Notes: generated by a model from the sequence alone, not told the origin. DNA of 34,189 bases from Sphingomonadales bacterium 63-6 (GCA_001898545.1 MKUB01000200.1:19245-53433); one strand, 5' to 3'; positions 1 to 8,431 are shown, numbered from the stretch's first letter. Made by a program: numbers and translations.

Positions 1-1
1 A

Positions 2-841
2 CCGGAGGAAAGGCGCGGATGGTATGCGATGATTCCGCAGCTTGGCGCTCCGCTGGGTCTGATCGTGGCCAGCCTGCTTTTCGCCTTCTTCACTGCCACT
101 CTTCCGGCCGAGGATTTCCTTGAATGGGGCTGGCGCTTCCCCTTCTTCGTCGCTTTCGCAATCAACGTGGTGGCCCTGTTCGCGCGTCTGCGCATCGTGG
201 TGACGCCGGAATTCCGCCGCCTATTCGAAACGCGCGACTTGCAGCCGGAAAGCCCGCTCGCCACTTTGCGGACCGAATGGAAGACCATCGTGATAGGCGC
301 TTTCGCCCCGCTGGCCAGCTTTGCGCTGTTTCACATGGTCACCGTTTTCCCGCTGTCATGGGTATTCCTGTTCACGGAGGAAACGCCCACCCGCTTCCTG
401 TTAATCGAAAGCGCGGCTGCGGCATTCGGTGTGGCGGCCATCATCATCTCCGGCCTGCTGGCCGACCGGATCGGTCGCCGCCGTGTGCTGGGCTATTCGG
501 CGCTGGCCATCGCGATCTTCAGCGGCTTTGCGCCCCAACTTCTGGACTTAGGCGAAGGCGGCGAAATCGCCTTCATGCTGACCGGCTTCATCATTCTGGG
601 CCTGGCATTCGGCCAGTCTTCGGGCGCGGTCTCGGCGAATTTCGCCAATCGCCACCGTTACACCGCCTCGGCGATGACAAGCGACCTTGCCTGGCTGTTC
701 GGCGCCGGCTTCGCTCCCCTCGTCGCCCTGTGGCTCTCCGCCAATCTGGGGCTGCTCGCATCGGGCGCCTATCTATTGTCAGGCGCGCTCGCCACGCTGG
801 TTGCACTGTGGCTCAACAGTGAGCTGGGCAAGAACCGCTGA
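2..841 (+). CDS. MFS transporter, metabolite:H+ symporter type (5'-truncated)
   Basis: This is the C-terminal part of an inner-membrane major facilitator transporter; the 5' end lies outside the window. The frame is open from base 2, so the ATG at 29 is an internal methionine. The visible sequence reads PEERRGWYAM, then hydrophobic helices including LIVASLLFAFFTATLPAE and GWRFPFFVAFAINVVALFAR, a cytoplasmic stretch (VTPEFRRLFETRDLQPES), and the second six-helix bundle. That bundle carries the loop motif ADRIGRRRVLG, which corresponds to the MFS D-R-x-G-R-R signature. The WGWRFPFF element after a long hydrophobic pair is typical of the MHS family (ProP/ShiA/KgtP-like), which imports organic acids or osmolytes with protons. 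The substrate cannot be told from sequence. The gene ends 118 nt before the copper-related genes, which probably have their own promoter. Confidence 0.85.
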   Translation, partial: PEERRGWYAMIPQLGAPLGLIVASLLFAFFTATLPAEDFLEWGWRFPFFVAFAINVVALFARLRIVVTPEFRRLFETRDLQPESPLATLRTEWKTIVIGAFAPLASFALFHMVTVFPLSWVFLFTEETPTRFLLIESAAAAFGVAAIIISGLLADRIGRRRVLGYSALAIAIFSGFAPQLLDLGEGGEIAFMLTGFIILGLAFGQSSGAVSANFANRHRYTASAMTSDLAWLFGAGFAPLVALWLSANLGLLASGAYLLSGALATLVALWLNSELGKNR

Positions 842-869
842 TGCGGCTTTTGCCCGGCCAGCCGGAAAC

Positions 870-883
870 TTGACTCAGGTCAT
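870..883 (+). promoter_or_regulatory. possible FNR/FixK-type box
   Basis: The sequence TTGACtcagGTCAT matches the CRP/FNR-family dyad TTGA(T/C)-N4-(G/A)TCAA at all half-site positions but the last. It lies about 75 nt upstream of the DUF2946 start and is the only clear dyad in this gap. The TTGACT part could instead be a -35 element. FNR/FixK control would suit a copper chaperone that serves terminal oxidases, but this is inference. Confidence 0.35.
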
Positions 884-958
884 GGAGACTGCTGGCATGG
901 GCATACATGAGATGGAAATGACCATGCGCATCGATCTGCCTGTGCCCACTCACTCTGC

Positions 959-1354
959 ATGAGCGGACTTCGCGCCTTTCTTGCGGGGCATCGCACCTTG
1001 GCCATTGTCATGGTCCTGGCCGCGCTGTGCATGAAGGCACTGGTTCCTGCAGGCTTCATGCTCGGCCAGAATTCCCGGGTACTTACGATCGAGATCTGCA
1101 GCGACAGCCTTGGCCATCCTGTAACAGCCCAACTCGTGATCCCGATGAAGGGCGGCCATGAAGGCGAAAAGGGCAAGGGCGAATGTTCTTTCTCCTCGCT
1201 GGGTATGGCGTCCCTTACCGGAGCCAATCCGGCGCTGCTGGCGCTTGCGCTGGCCTTTATCCTTGCCTTGGGCTTCACCACCCTGCCCGCTTCGCCTGTC
1301 CGGCGATTTCATCACGCCCAGCCGCCCTTACGCGGCCCACCTGCTCCCGGCTGA
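959..1354 (+). CDS. DUF2946 family protein
   Basis: This 131-aa protein has an N-terminal membrane or signal segment (TLAIVMVLAALCMKALVPAGFM, about residues 12-33). A central polar region contains EICSDSLGHP and KGECSFSSL, and a second hydrophobic segment (ALLALALAFILALGFTTL) follows. The CMKALVPAGFM element next to a conserved cysteine region is characteristic of DUF2946, a family often encoded beside copper TonB receptors or PCu(A)C chaperones; its biochemical role is unknown. Two cysteines and several histidines/methionines would allow metal binding, but that is inference. The PCu(A)C gene follows 340 nt downstream on the same strand. No good Shine-Dalgarno precedes the ATG, so a downstream start is possible; the family N-terminus favours this one. 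Confidence 0.75.
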   Translation: MSGLRAFLAGHRTLAIVMVLAALCMKALVPAGFMLGQNSRVLTIEICSDSLGHPVTAQLVIPMKGGHEGEKGKGECSFSSLGMASLTGANPALLALALAFILALGFTTLPASPVRRFHHAQPPLRGPPAPG

Positions 1355-1498
1355 CGATCCGCACCGAATTCACGGACCGGCCGGTCTGAACGCGCACCGG
1401 CCAAGCCGGAGCATCCATCCATGTATGAAGTACTCAAGTGTCGCGAGACTGAGCCGCGGGCAATTGCGGCCGTTGCCCAACTGCGCAGGTGCTAGGCA
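1355..1498. other. gap between DUF2946 gene and 65-codon ORF
   Basis: The gap contains a perfect 12-bp palindrome, GACCGGCCGGTC, at 1375-1386. It also holds a 24-codon ORF at 1421-1495 (MYEVLKCRETEPRAIAAVAQ...). That ORF ends in TAG and is separated by one codon from the in-frame ATG of the next ORF. I see no convincing Shine-Dalgarno for the small ORF. It could be a leader peptide, the broken 5' end of the following ORF, or chance. Confidence 0.4.
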
Positions 1499-1696
1499 AT
1501 GGGCATTCTCACCCTGAGCGACCATAGGGCGACACAATTTCGTCGCCTGCGCCGTCGCACCTGGCTGCTGATCGCGGCCTGCCTGCTCGCCCGCGCGGCC
1601 GATGCCGCCTTCGGGCTCAACCTCATCGAACACAGCCAGCCGGCCGCCGAACCGGCTTCGCCAAGCTGCCCGATTTCAAAGGAACCCCTGCTATGA
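1499..1696 (+). CDS. small hypothetical protein coupled to PCu(A)C chaperone
   Basis: This 65-aa ORF has a basic N-terminus (RRLRRRTW) followed by one hydrophobic helix (LLIAACLLARAADAAFGLNL) and a proline-rich tail with one cysteine (PSCPISKEP). The layout fits a small exported or membrane-anchored protein. Its stop overlaps the start of the chaperone gene as ATGA, which suggests translational coupling and is the main support for its being real. The chaperone's own ribosome binding site (AAAGGA) lies inside this ORF. I do not recognise a family. It may be a short metal-handling accessory protein or the decayed remnant of a longer gene, because an in-frame TAG lies two codons before its ATG. 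Confidence 0.4.
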   Translation: MGILTLSDHRATQFRRLRRRTWLLIAACLLARAADAAFGLNLIEHSQPAAEPASPSCPISKEPLL

Positions 1697-2184
1697 TTAT
1701 CGCCAATCCCAAGACGCTGCTCGGCGGCATGGCCATTGGCCTTATTGCCAGCGCCGCACTGGCCCATGGCTACAAGGCCGGCGATCTCTCGATAGAGCAC
1801 CCCTGGTCCCGCGAGACCGCCCCCGGCCAGACTTCCGGCGGCGGCTTCATGATGGTGCTCAACAACGGCACACAGCCAGACAAACTGATGTCGGCGACGA
1901 GCCCCCTCGCGGCTGAAGTACAGCTGCATTCGTCCAGCGTGGAAGGCGGCGTAATGCGCATGCGGCGCGTGGAAGGGGGGATCGTCATCCCGGCCAAGGG
2001 CAGGCTGGAACTCAAGCCCGGTTCCTATCACATCATGTTCATTGGCCTGAAGCAGCCGCTGCGCAAGGGCCAGCAGGTGCCGGTCACGCTGAAGTTCCAG
2101 CGCGCCGGGAAGGTCGACGTGAAGTTCACAATTCAGCCCATCGGCTCTACCGGCCCGATGGAAGACGCTCACGCGGGACATTGA
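1693..2184 (+). CDS. copper chaperone PCu(A)C
   Basis: This 163-aa periplasmic copper chaperone belongs to the PCu(A)C (DUF461) family, which delivers Cu(I) to the CuA or CuB centres of cytochrome oxidases. Residues 1-24 form a signal peptide (LLGGMAIGLIASAALAHG). The mature domain begins with the usual IEHPWSRETAPG and ends KVDVKFTIQPIG. The metal site is visible as a histidine (QLHSSSVEGG) followed ten residues later by a methionine (VMRM), and then HIM in GSYHIMFIGLKQPL. This corresponds to the family H-x10-M...HxM signature. The C-terminal HAGH could add further metal ligands. The gene starts within ATGA of the preceding small ORF, downstream of a good AAAGGA ribosome binding site, and ends just before a hairpin shared with the convergent efflux operon. 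Confidence 0.9.
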   Translation: MIIANPKTLLGGMAIGLIASAALAHGYKAGDLSIEHPWSRETAPGQTSGGGFMMVLNNGTQPDKLMSATSPLAAEVQLHSSSVEGGVMRMRRVEGGIVIPAKGRLELKPGSYHIMFIGLKQPLRKGQQVPVTLKFQRAGKVDVKFTIQPIGSTGPMEDAHAGH

Positions 2185-2197
2185 TCCGTGTGAGTAA

Positions 2198-2234
2198 ATG
2201 GCCCCGACGCGCCTCATCGGGCAGTCGGGGCCAT
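2198..2234. terminator. bidirectional hairpin between convergent genes
   Basis: A perfect 11-bp inverted repeat, ATGGCCCCGAC / GTCGGGGCCAT, with a 15-nt loop lies between the end of the PCu(A)C gene and the end of the efflux outer membrane factor gene. It has no long T-tract on either side. It is therefore a probable but not canonical bidirectional terminator. Confidence 0.65.
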
Positions 2235-2244
2235 GACTTGCCGT

Positions 2245-3651
2245 TTAAGAGCTCCACCCACCGCCAAGGGCGCGGAACAAATCGATCTGGCGGCGCGAGA
2301 CCTGCGCATCCTGATCGGCCAGAGCGGCTTCCGTTTCGGCATAGGTGCGCTGGACATCCAGAACGCGCAGCGAGTCCACGGTTCCTTCGCGCAATTGCGC
2401 ATCGGTTATGTCCGCGGCGCGTTTCGCCTGATCCCGCGCGGATTGGAGCGAGCGGCGGCGCTCAAGCGAATGAGCATAGCCGGAAAGCGCCGTTTCCGTT
2501 TCCTCCAGCGCGCCCAGAACAGCCCCGTCGAACTCCGCCAGCCGAGCGTGCGAATCCGCCTCGGCAGCAGCGATCCGCGCCCGGATGGGCTCCTGATTGG
2601 GGAAGGTCCAGCTCAGCAGAGGCCCCAGCAGCCAACGCAGCGGCCCACCGCTGAAGATGTCGCCAATATCGGAACCGGTCGATCCGATCGAACCACCCAG
2701 AGTGATGCGCGGATAAAGGTCCGCCGTGGCGACACCAATGCGCGCGGTAGAGGCTGCAAGGCGGTTCTCTGCCGCGCGAATGTCCGGGCGGCGGGCCAGC
2801 AGCGCTGCACCGTCACCCACTGGTATCGGCCGATTGATCTCAAGGCTGACGGCCCGGGCCGAGGCAATCTCCGGCAGTTCTGCAGGAGGCCTGCCCGTGA
2901 GCGTAGCAAGGCGGAACAGCGCGGCCTGCCTCTCAGCCTCGATCAGCGGGATCTCCGCCGCACGCTGATCGCGCAGGGCGGAAATCTGAGCCACGTCGAG
3001 CCCCGTGGCGAGGCCTGCTTCGTAGCGCTTGCTGGTCAGTTCCAGCGAACGATCCAACAAGCCAACGATCCGCCGCGCAACAGCCAGCCGGGCGCCGCCC
3101 GAAGCGGCATCGGCATAGGCACGGGTCGTGTCCGCCACCACGATCACTCGCACGGCATCGGCATCGGCCTGCGCCGCCTGCACATCGCCGCGAGCGGCTT
3201 CGATATCGCGCCCTACCCGGCCGAACAAGTCGAGTTCATATCCGACCTCCAGCCCGGCATCTATCGTCCAGCTTTCCCGGTCAGCGTCTGCGGCCCGCTG
3301 CGATTCCGGCAGGCGACCATAGGTTGCACCGGCTCCGATAGTGCCCTGCGGCAACCGCCCGGCACGCGATCCGCGCAGGCCCGCCCGCGCCTTCTCGATG
3401 TTGGCGAGGGCAACGCGAATATCGGTATTGGATGCGAGCGCATCGGAAACGAGCCCGTCAAGCACAGGATCGTCATAGAGCTTCCACCAGTCCTTCGCCG
3501 CCTCTTCGGCACTGAAAGCCGGATTGGCAGCGGAAAGTAACGGGCCGGACGTCGTCTGGGGTGGGACGGGTGCGACGAAGTCCGGCCCGACCGCGCATGC
3601 GCTGAGCGCAAGCGCGGATAGCGAAGCCATGAGAGCACGAGTGGATGGCAT
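2245..3651 (-). CDS. RND efflux outer membrane factor, NodT family lipoprotein
   Basis: This is the outer membrane channel of a tripartite RND efflux pump, 468 aa, the usual length for OprM/NodT proteins. It begins MPSTRALMASLSALALSACAVGPDF. The LSAC lipobox marks cleavage before a lipidated cysteine at about residue 19, and the GPDFVAP start of the mature chain is typical of the family. Two internally related OEP domains follow, each rich in alanine helices (NIEKARAGLRGSRAGRLPQ; AAENRLAASTARIGVATADL). The PRITLGGSIGSTG and LLSWTFPN elements are standard. It is the last gene of the operon. It starts nine bases after the pump stop codon, with an AGGA ribosome binding site overlapping that stop (TAGGA), so expression is likely coupled to the pump. 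Confidence 0.93.
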   Translation of the reverse strand: MPSTRALMASLSALALSACAVGPDFVAPVPPQTTSGPLLSAANPAFSAEEAAKDWWKLYDDPVLDGLVSDALASNTDIRVALANIEKARAGLRGSRAGRLPQGTIGAGATYGRLPESQRAADADRESWTIDAGLEVGYELDLFGRVGRDIEAARGDVQAAQADADAVRVIVVADTTRAYADAASGGARLAVARRIVGLLDRSLELTSKRYEAGLATGLDVAQISALRDQRAAEIPLIEAERQAALFRLATLTGRPPAELPEIASARAVSLEINRPIPVGDGAALLARRPDIRAAENRLAASTARIGVATADLYPRITLGGSIGSTGSDIGDIFSGGPLRWLLGPLLSWTFPNQEPIRARIAAAEADSHARLAEFDGAVLGALEETETALSGYAHSLERRRSLQSARDQAKRAADITDAQLREGTVDSLRVLDVQRTYAETEAALADQDAQVSRRQIDLFRALGGGWSS

Positions 3652-3660
3652 GGGCTGATC

Positions 3661-6600
3661 CTATTCTGCAGGTTGCAGTGCGTGGTCGGGCGCGCCGTCA
3701 TCGGCGTCCGGGCGGCGGCGCAGGCGCGCCAGCCGGTCTCCCAGATTGCGGCAGACCACATAGAAGGTTGGAGTGAACAGCAGGCCGAAGCCGGTGACGC
3801 CGGCCATGCCGAAGAACACGGCAGTGCCCAGCGCCTGGCGCAATTCGGCCCCGGCGCCCGTCGCGATCACCAGCGGCAATGTGCCGAGGATGAAGGCGAA
3901 ACTGGTCATCAGGATCGGACGCAGGCGCTGCTCGGCGGCATGAACCGCTGCTTCCGCCGGGCTATATCCGTGATGCTCCTCACCCTGCCGAGCGAATTCC
4001 ACGATCAGGATCGCGTTCTTCGCCGCCAGCGCAATCAACACCACAAGCCCGATCTGGGTAAGGACGTTATTGTCCATTCCCATGGCATTGATGCCCAGCA
4101 TGGCCGCCAGCAGACACATCGGCACGATCAGGATGATCGCCAGCGGCATGACCAGGCTTTCATACTGCGCGGCCAGCACCAGGAAGACGAACAGCACCGC
4201 CATGGCGAAGACCAGACCCGCTGTATTGCCCGCAAACTTCTGCTGATAGGCAATGCCCGTCCATTCGTGGGAGAAGCCGCGCGGAAGCTCGGCCTGGGCC
4301 AGCGCTTCCATCGTGTCGAGCGAATGACCCGAGGCATAGCCCGGCGCAGTATCGCCATCGATTGCCACGGCAGGCGCCAGATTATAGCGCGTGACGCGAT
4401 AGGGCCCGGCCTTGTCCTCGAAGGTCGCGACCGCGCCGAGCGGCACCATCGCCCCGTTGTCGGACCGTGTCTGCAGGTTGGCAATATCGGCCGTGCTCTG
4501 GCGGAAGGCTTCATCCGCCTGGGCCGTGACGCGATAGGTCCGCCCCAGAAGGTTGAAATCATTCACGAAAGCCGAGCCGAGATAGACCTGCAGCGTTTCA
4601 AATACCCGCTCTGCCGGCACGCCCAGCATCTCCGCCTTCTTGCGGTCGATATCGGCATAGACGCGGGGCGTAGCCGTATCGAAGAAGGTGTAGACGCCCG
4701 AGAAGCCCGGTGTCTGGTTGGCCTTGGCAATCAGGGCATTGGAAACCTGCTCCAGCGCCTTGTATCCCTGACCATCGCGATCCTCGACCATCAGGCGGAA
4801 GCCGCCTGCGGAGCCGATGCCGCGAATGAGCGGCGGCTTGACGATCATCAGCCGTGCTTCGGAGATATCCGCCGTCGCTTTACGAGCTTCCTCCATCAGC
4901 TTGTCGATGGTCTGGCCATGCTTTGCGCGCTCCTCGAAATCGTCGAGCACCCAATAGGCGGCGGCGGAGCTGGCGTTGCGGGTTTCCGAAGCGCCGTCAA
5001 AACCGGAGAGCATCACCGAATTGTTGATGCCGGGGATCGGCAGCATGCGTTCGGCAACCTTCTTCATCACCTCATCGGTGCGCGCCGTGGCGGAGCCGGG
5101 CGGCAGTTGGATAATCGTGAAGAAATAGCCCTGATCCTGCGCAGGAATGAACCCCGTGGGCGTCCACCACAGCGAACCGATGGTGAGGGCGATCAGGCCG
5201 CCATAGGCCGCCATCATCCGCTTGGGCATGCGCACCAGGCGTGCGGTCAAACGAGCATAAGAGGTGCTGAAACGCTCGAAGGCGCGGTTGAAGCGATCCC
5301 CTGCGGCCTCGACCATCCTGTGCCAACGCGCACCTTCCGGCGCACGCCGGGCCGGCCGCAGAAGCAGCGCGGCAAAGGCCGGGGACAGAGTGAGCGACAG
5401 GACCAACGAGATGATCGTCGCGGCTGAGATGGTCACGGCGAATTGCTGGTAGAACGCACCCGACAGGCCACCGATGAACAAGGTCGGCACAAACACGGCG
5501 CACAACACCAGTACGATGGCGACCAGCGCGGCGGCCACTTCATCCATGGAGACACGCGCCGCCTGGAGCGGGGACATGCCTTCCTCGATGTTACGCTCCA
5601 CATTCTCGACCACCACGATCGCGTCATCGACCACGATGCCGATCGCCAGGACGAGCCCGAACAAGGAGAGGTTGTTGAGCGAATAGCCCAGGGCCGCCAG
5701 CACCGCGAAAGTGCCGACCAGCGAAACGGGAATGGCCAGAACCGGGATCACCGCCGCCCGCCATTTCTGCAGGAACACGATGATGACCAGCACCACCAGC
5801 ACGATGGCCTCGAACAGGGTATGCACCACGGCATCGATCGACTTGGCGATGAATTCGGTGGGATTGTAGACGATGCGATATTCCATCCCGGCCGGGAATT
5901 CCTTGGCCAGTTCGTCCATCTCCGCCTTGATCCCTTCCGCAGCGGCAAGTGCGTTGGAGCCGGGGCGCTGGAAGGTGGGAATGATCACCGAATCCTGATC
6001 GCCGAGATAAGCGGAGGTGCCGTAATCCTCGGCGCCGAGTTCCACCCGGGCAACGTCGGATACGCGAACCTGGCGCCCTTCGGCGTCCGTGCGGATGACT
6101 ACGTCGGCAAACTGCTCAGGCTCGGTAAAGCGGCCCTGCGTCTCGACATTGAGCTGGAAGGCGCTGCCACCCGAAGGAGGCTGCCCCAGCGTACCCGCCG
6201 CGACCTGGACGTTCTGCGCACGCAGAGCATTCACGATATCGCCCGCCGTCAGGCCATAGGCCGCCGCACGGGTCGGATCGATCCATACGCGCATGGACAG
6301 ATCGCGCGAACCGAACAGCTGCACATCGCCCACGCCGTCCAGCCGGGCCAGACGGTCCTTGATGCGGGTCTGCGCATAGTTGGAGAGATATTCGCGGTCC
6401 AGCGAACCGTCGGGCGAGATCAGGTTCACCACCAGCAGGAAGTCCGGCGAAGTCTTCTTGGTGACCACGCCTAGGCGCTGAACTTCCGTGGGCAGGCGCG
6501 GCATCGCGATGGCGACGCGGTTCTGCACCAGCACCTGGGCCTCATCCAGATCGGTGCCCTGCTCGAAAGTGACGGTAATGACCACGCGGCCATCCCCGGT

Positions 6601-6852
6601 CGACTGGGATGTTTGATAAAGCATCCCTTCGACACCGTTGATTTCCTGCTCGATGGGGTTCGCCACCGTTTCGGCAACGGTCTCAGCCGAAGCACCGGGA
6701 TAGGCCGCCGACACGGTGACCGTGGGCGGCACGATGTCCGGATATTGGGACACGGGCAGGAAGAAATAGGAGATCGCCCCCACCACCGTGATCAGCACTG
6801 CGATCACGGCGGCGAAGATGGGGCGATCGATGAAAAAGCGGGATAGTCGCAT
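3661..6852 (-). CDS. RND multidrug efflux pump, HAE1 (AcrB/MexB) family
   Basis: This 1063-aa inner-membrane proton/drug antiporter has the full AcrB-type length. It starts MRLSRFFIDRPIFAAVIAVL, the canonical first helix, followed by the porter domain (ISYFFLPVSQYPDIVPPTVTVSA; NRVAIAMPRLPTEVQRLGV). The proton-relay aspartates are present in TM4 (GIVVDDAIVVVENVERN, AcrB Asp407/408 equivalents), and the TM10 lysine in ALAAKNAILIVEFA matches Lys940. A second porter/docking half follows (FIPAQDQGYFFTIIQLPPG). The N-F-N repeat structure is complete and nothing looks broken. The gene sits between the membrane fusion protein (21-nt gap) and the outer membrane factor (9-nt gap). Substrates are not predictable; hydrophobic drugs, solvents or aromatic compounds are usual for this family in sphingomonads. 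Confidence 0.95.
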   Translation of the reverse strand: MRLSRFFIDRPIFAAVIAVLITVVGAISYFFLPVSQYPDIVPPTVTVSAAYPGASAETVAETVANPIEQEINGVEGMLYQTSQSTGDGRVVITVTFEQGTDLDEAQVLVQNRVAIAMPRLPTEVQRLGVVTKKTSPDFLLVVNLISPDGSLDREYLSNYAQTRIKDRLARLDGVGDVQLFGSRDLSMRVWIDPTRAAAYGLTAGDIVNALRAQNVQVAAGTLGQPPSGGSAFQLNVETQGRFTEPEQFADVVIRTDAEGRQVRVSDVARVELGAEDYGTSAYLGDQDSVIIPTFQRPGSNALAAAEGIKAEMDELAKEFPAGMEYRIVYNPTEFIAKSIDAVVHTLFEAIVLVVLVIIVFLQKWRAAVIPVLAIPVSLVGTFAVLAALGYSLNNLSLFGLVLAIGIVVDDAIVVVENVERNIEEGMSPLQAARVSMDEVAAALVAIVLVLCAVFVPTLFIGGLSGAFYQQFAVTISAATIISLVLSLTLSPAFAALLLRPARRAPEGARWHRMVEAAGDRFNRAFERFSTSYARLTARLVRMPKRMMAAYGGLIALTIGSLWWTPTGFIPAQDQGYFFTIIQLPPGSATARTDEVMKKVAERMLPIPGINNSVMLSGFDGASETRNASSAAAYWVLDDFEERAKHGQTIDKLMEEARKATADISEARLMIVKPPLIRGIGSAGGFRLMVEDRDGQGYKALEQVSNALIAKANQTPGFSGVYTFFDTATPRVYADIDRKKAEMLGVPAERVFETLQVYLGSAFVNDFNLLGRTYRVTAQADEAFRQSTADIANLQTRSDNGAMVPLGAVATFEDKAGPYRVTRYNLAPAVAIDGDTAPGYASGHSLDTMEALAQAELPRGFSHEWTGIAYQQKFAGNTAGLVFAMAVLFVFLVLAAQYESLVMPLAIILIVPMCLLAAMLGINAMGMDNNVLTQIGLVVLIALAAKNAILIVEFARQGEEHHGYSPAEAAVHAAEQRLRPILMTSFAFILGTLPLVIATGAGAELRQALGTAVFFGMAGVTGFGLLFTPTFYVVCRNLGDRLARLRRRPDADDGAPDHALQPAE

Positions 6853-6873
6853 GACTTCTGGCCCCAGTCCGGA

Positions 6874-8130
6874 TCAGTTTACGAAGGTGGCCTTGCCGGA
6901 AAGCGGCGCGGCTATCGCGGGCTTCGGCTCTGCCTTGAGGGGGGCAATGGTGCCCTTGCGGATTTCGACCTTGCTGCCGGGGGCGGCGAATTGGGTCCCC
7001 ACGATCACGACGCGGTCGCTCGGCTGAAGGCCAGAGCGGATCACGCGCAGCCCGTCGATCACCGGCCCGAGCTGGACCGGCTTGGCGGCAACCGTGCCGT
7101 CCTGCTTGACGACCAGCAGCAGCTTGCGCGCCTGATCGGTCTGCACCGCAGTATCCGGCACCAGCAAGGCATTGACCTTGCCGCCTGTGGCGAGGTGCAT
7201 ATTGCCGAACATGCCCGGCGTCAGGAACAGATCCGGATTGTCGAACACGGCGCGGGCGCGGATCGTGCCGGAACGCGGATCGAGGCTGTTATCGGTGAAG
7301 TCGAGGCGGCCCTGATGGACATAATCGCTTTCATCCTGAAGCCGCACTGCCACGGGCAGGCCCTCGCCCGCGCCATTGCGCCGGGCCTTGAGGAACAGGG
7401 CTTCCGATCCCTCGAAGGAGAAATAGATCGGATCGACCGCCATGAGAGTGGTGAGCAGGGTGCCAGAACCGCCGTCACCGGCGGATACCAGGTTTCCCGG
7501 ATCGACTCTGCGGTCCGAAACGCGGCCCGTCATCGGCGCGCGCACGGTGCTGAATTCGACATCCAGCGCGCGTGAGTTAACGCGGGCCTGTGCTGCGGCC
7601 AGCGTGGCCGCGGCAGCACGTTCGCGGGCGCGCAGCCGGTCGATCTCGCTTTTGGAAACGCCGTCAAATTCGACCAGCCGGCTCGCCCGCTCCAGATCGC
7701 TGCGGGCCAGGGCCAGATCGCTGCTGGCGGCAGAGACATCGGCCTGCGCCTCCCGCAATGCGGCGGTAAAGGGGCGCGGATCGATCGTGAAGAGCGGCTG
7801 GCCCTTGCGCACGATCTGTCCATCCTTGAAATGGACGGCGGTGACCGCACCTGAAACACGCGGACGCACTTCCACCGCGCGGCTCGCCTCGAAACGGCCG
7901 ACAAATTCGTCCCATTCCGTAATCTGGCGCTGCAAGGGCGCGGAAACGGTAACAGCCGCCGGTGGAGGCGGCGGCGGAGCATCGCCCGATGCCCCAAGCA
8001 GATACCATGCCCCGGCCAAAGCCGCGACAATCCCGACGATACCCAGCGCCCGCTTGCGTCCCTTGCGGGAGGTTCCGATCAGCGGCATGCTGCGGCCATC
8101 CTGAAGTTCGATGGAAGTCAGTTCGTTCAT
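6874..8130 (-). CDS. RND efflux membrane fusion protein (MexE/AcrA-like)
   Basis: This is the periplasmic adaptor of the efflux pump. I start at ATG 8130 (MNELTSIELQDG, 418 aa), 31 codons inside the ORF-track start. The longer form uses a TTG and adds a sequence unlike family members. The N-terminus carries a membrane anchor (RALGIVGIVAALAGAWYLLG, about residues 24-43) rather than a lipobox, then a proline-rich linker. Next come the barrel-sandwich half (EWDEFVGRFEASRAVEVRPRVSG), an alanine-rich helical hairpin (about residues 130-190), and the second lipoyl half (FSTVRAPMTGRVSDRRVDPG). The C-terminal beta-barrel follows (DPIYFSFEGSEALFLKARR; RARAVFDNPDLFLTPGMFGN). It is the first gene of the operon, with about 300 nt of structured leader upstream. 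Confidence 0.92.
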   Translation of the reverse strand: MNELTSIELQDGRSMPLIGTSRKGRKRALGIVGIVAALAGAWYLLGASGDAPPPPPPAAVTVSAPLQRQITEWDEFVGRFEASRAVEVRPRVSGAVTAVHFKDGQIVRKGQPLFTIDPRPFTAALREAQADVSAASSDLALARSDLERASRLVEFDGVSKSEIDRLRARERAAAATLAAAQARVNSRALDVEFSTVRAPMTGRVSDRRVDPGNLVSAGDGGSGTLLTTLMAVDPIYFSFEGSEALFLKARRNGAGEGLPVAVRLQDESDYVHQGRLDFTDNSLDPRSGTIRARAVFDNPDLFLTPGMFGNMHLATGGKVNALLVPDTAVQTDQARKLLLVVKQDGTVAAKPVQLGPVIDGLRVIRSGLQPSDRVVIVGTQFAAPGSKVEIRKGTIAPLKAEPKPAIAAPLSGKATFVN

Positions 8131-8431
8131 CTTCAAACCCTGTTCCCTGGACGTGCGGCACCGCGCGCATGCCTTGCAAAGGCCGCACGAAGTCGCTCCG
8201 GAAAGCAGGCTTTCCGGCCGCAAACGTCCTCACCCTGTGATCGCGGACAGACTGATTGAGTCCCCGCCTCGGCAGGCGGACGCCGCGCGGGCAACCCGGC
8301 GACGCCTCACACCCGCGCTACCTCGGCGAAACGTCGTGGCCGGACGTTCGCCGAGGTCTCGCTGTTCTGGTCTATGGTCTGTGGAGACGCTGGCCCATCC
8401 GAAGGACGGGGAATCGCGGCACTACAGATTT
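8131..8431 (-). other. long structured 5' leader of the efflux operon
   Basis: About 300 nt lie between the TetR-type operators and the first efflux gene, with no convincing gene. Four inverted repeats are visible. They are CCTCGGCGAaACGTC / GACGTTCGCCGAGG (8321-8356, one bulge), CCGCCT-cggc-AGGCGG (8264-8279), CCGGAAAGC / GCTTTCCGG (8198-8217), and CGTGCGGC / GCCGCACG (8152-8189). None is followed by a T-tract in the minus direction, so they are not ordinary terminators. If transcription starts near the operators, all four would lie in the untranslated leader. The function is unknown. Confidence 0.5.

Noticed and set aside
2233-3540. 435-aa plus-strand ORF opposite the outer membrane factor gene
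   Set aside because: It is a shadow of a high-GC gene in the opposite strand, with arginine/glycine/proline-rich composition and no domain; the minus-strand gene is unmistakable.
3673-6474. long plus-strand ORFs (584 and 343 aa) opposite the RND pump
   Set aside because: His/Arg/Gln-rich antisense shadows of the pump gene with no recognisable family.
8131-8223. TTG-started extension of the membrane fusion protein with a CGLCKACARC cysteine cluster
   Set aside because: The GAGGA site is too close to the TTG, family members start near MNEL..., and the stretch overlaps leader hairpins; the cysteine cluster is probably chance.
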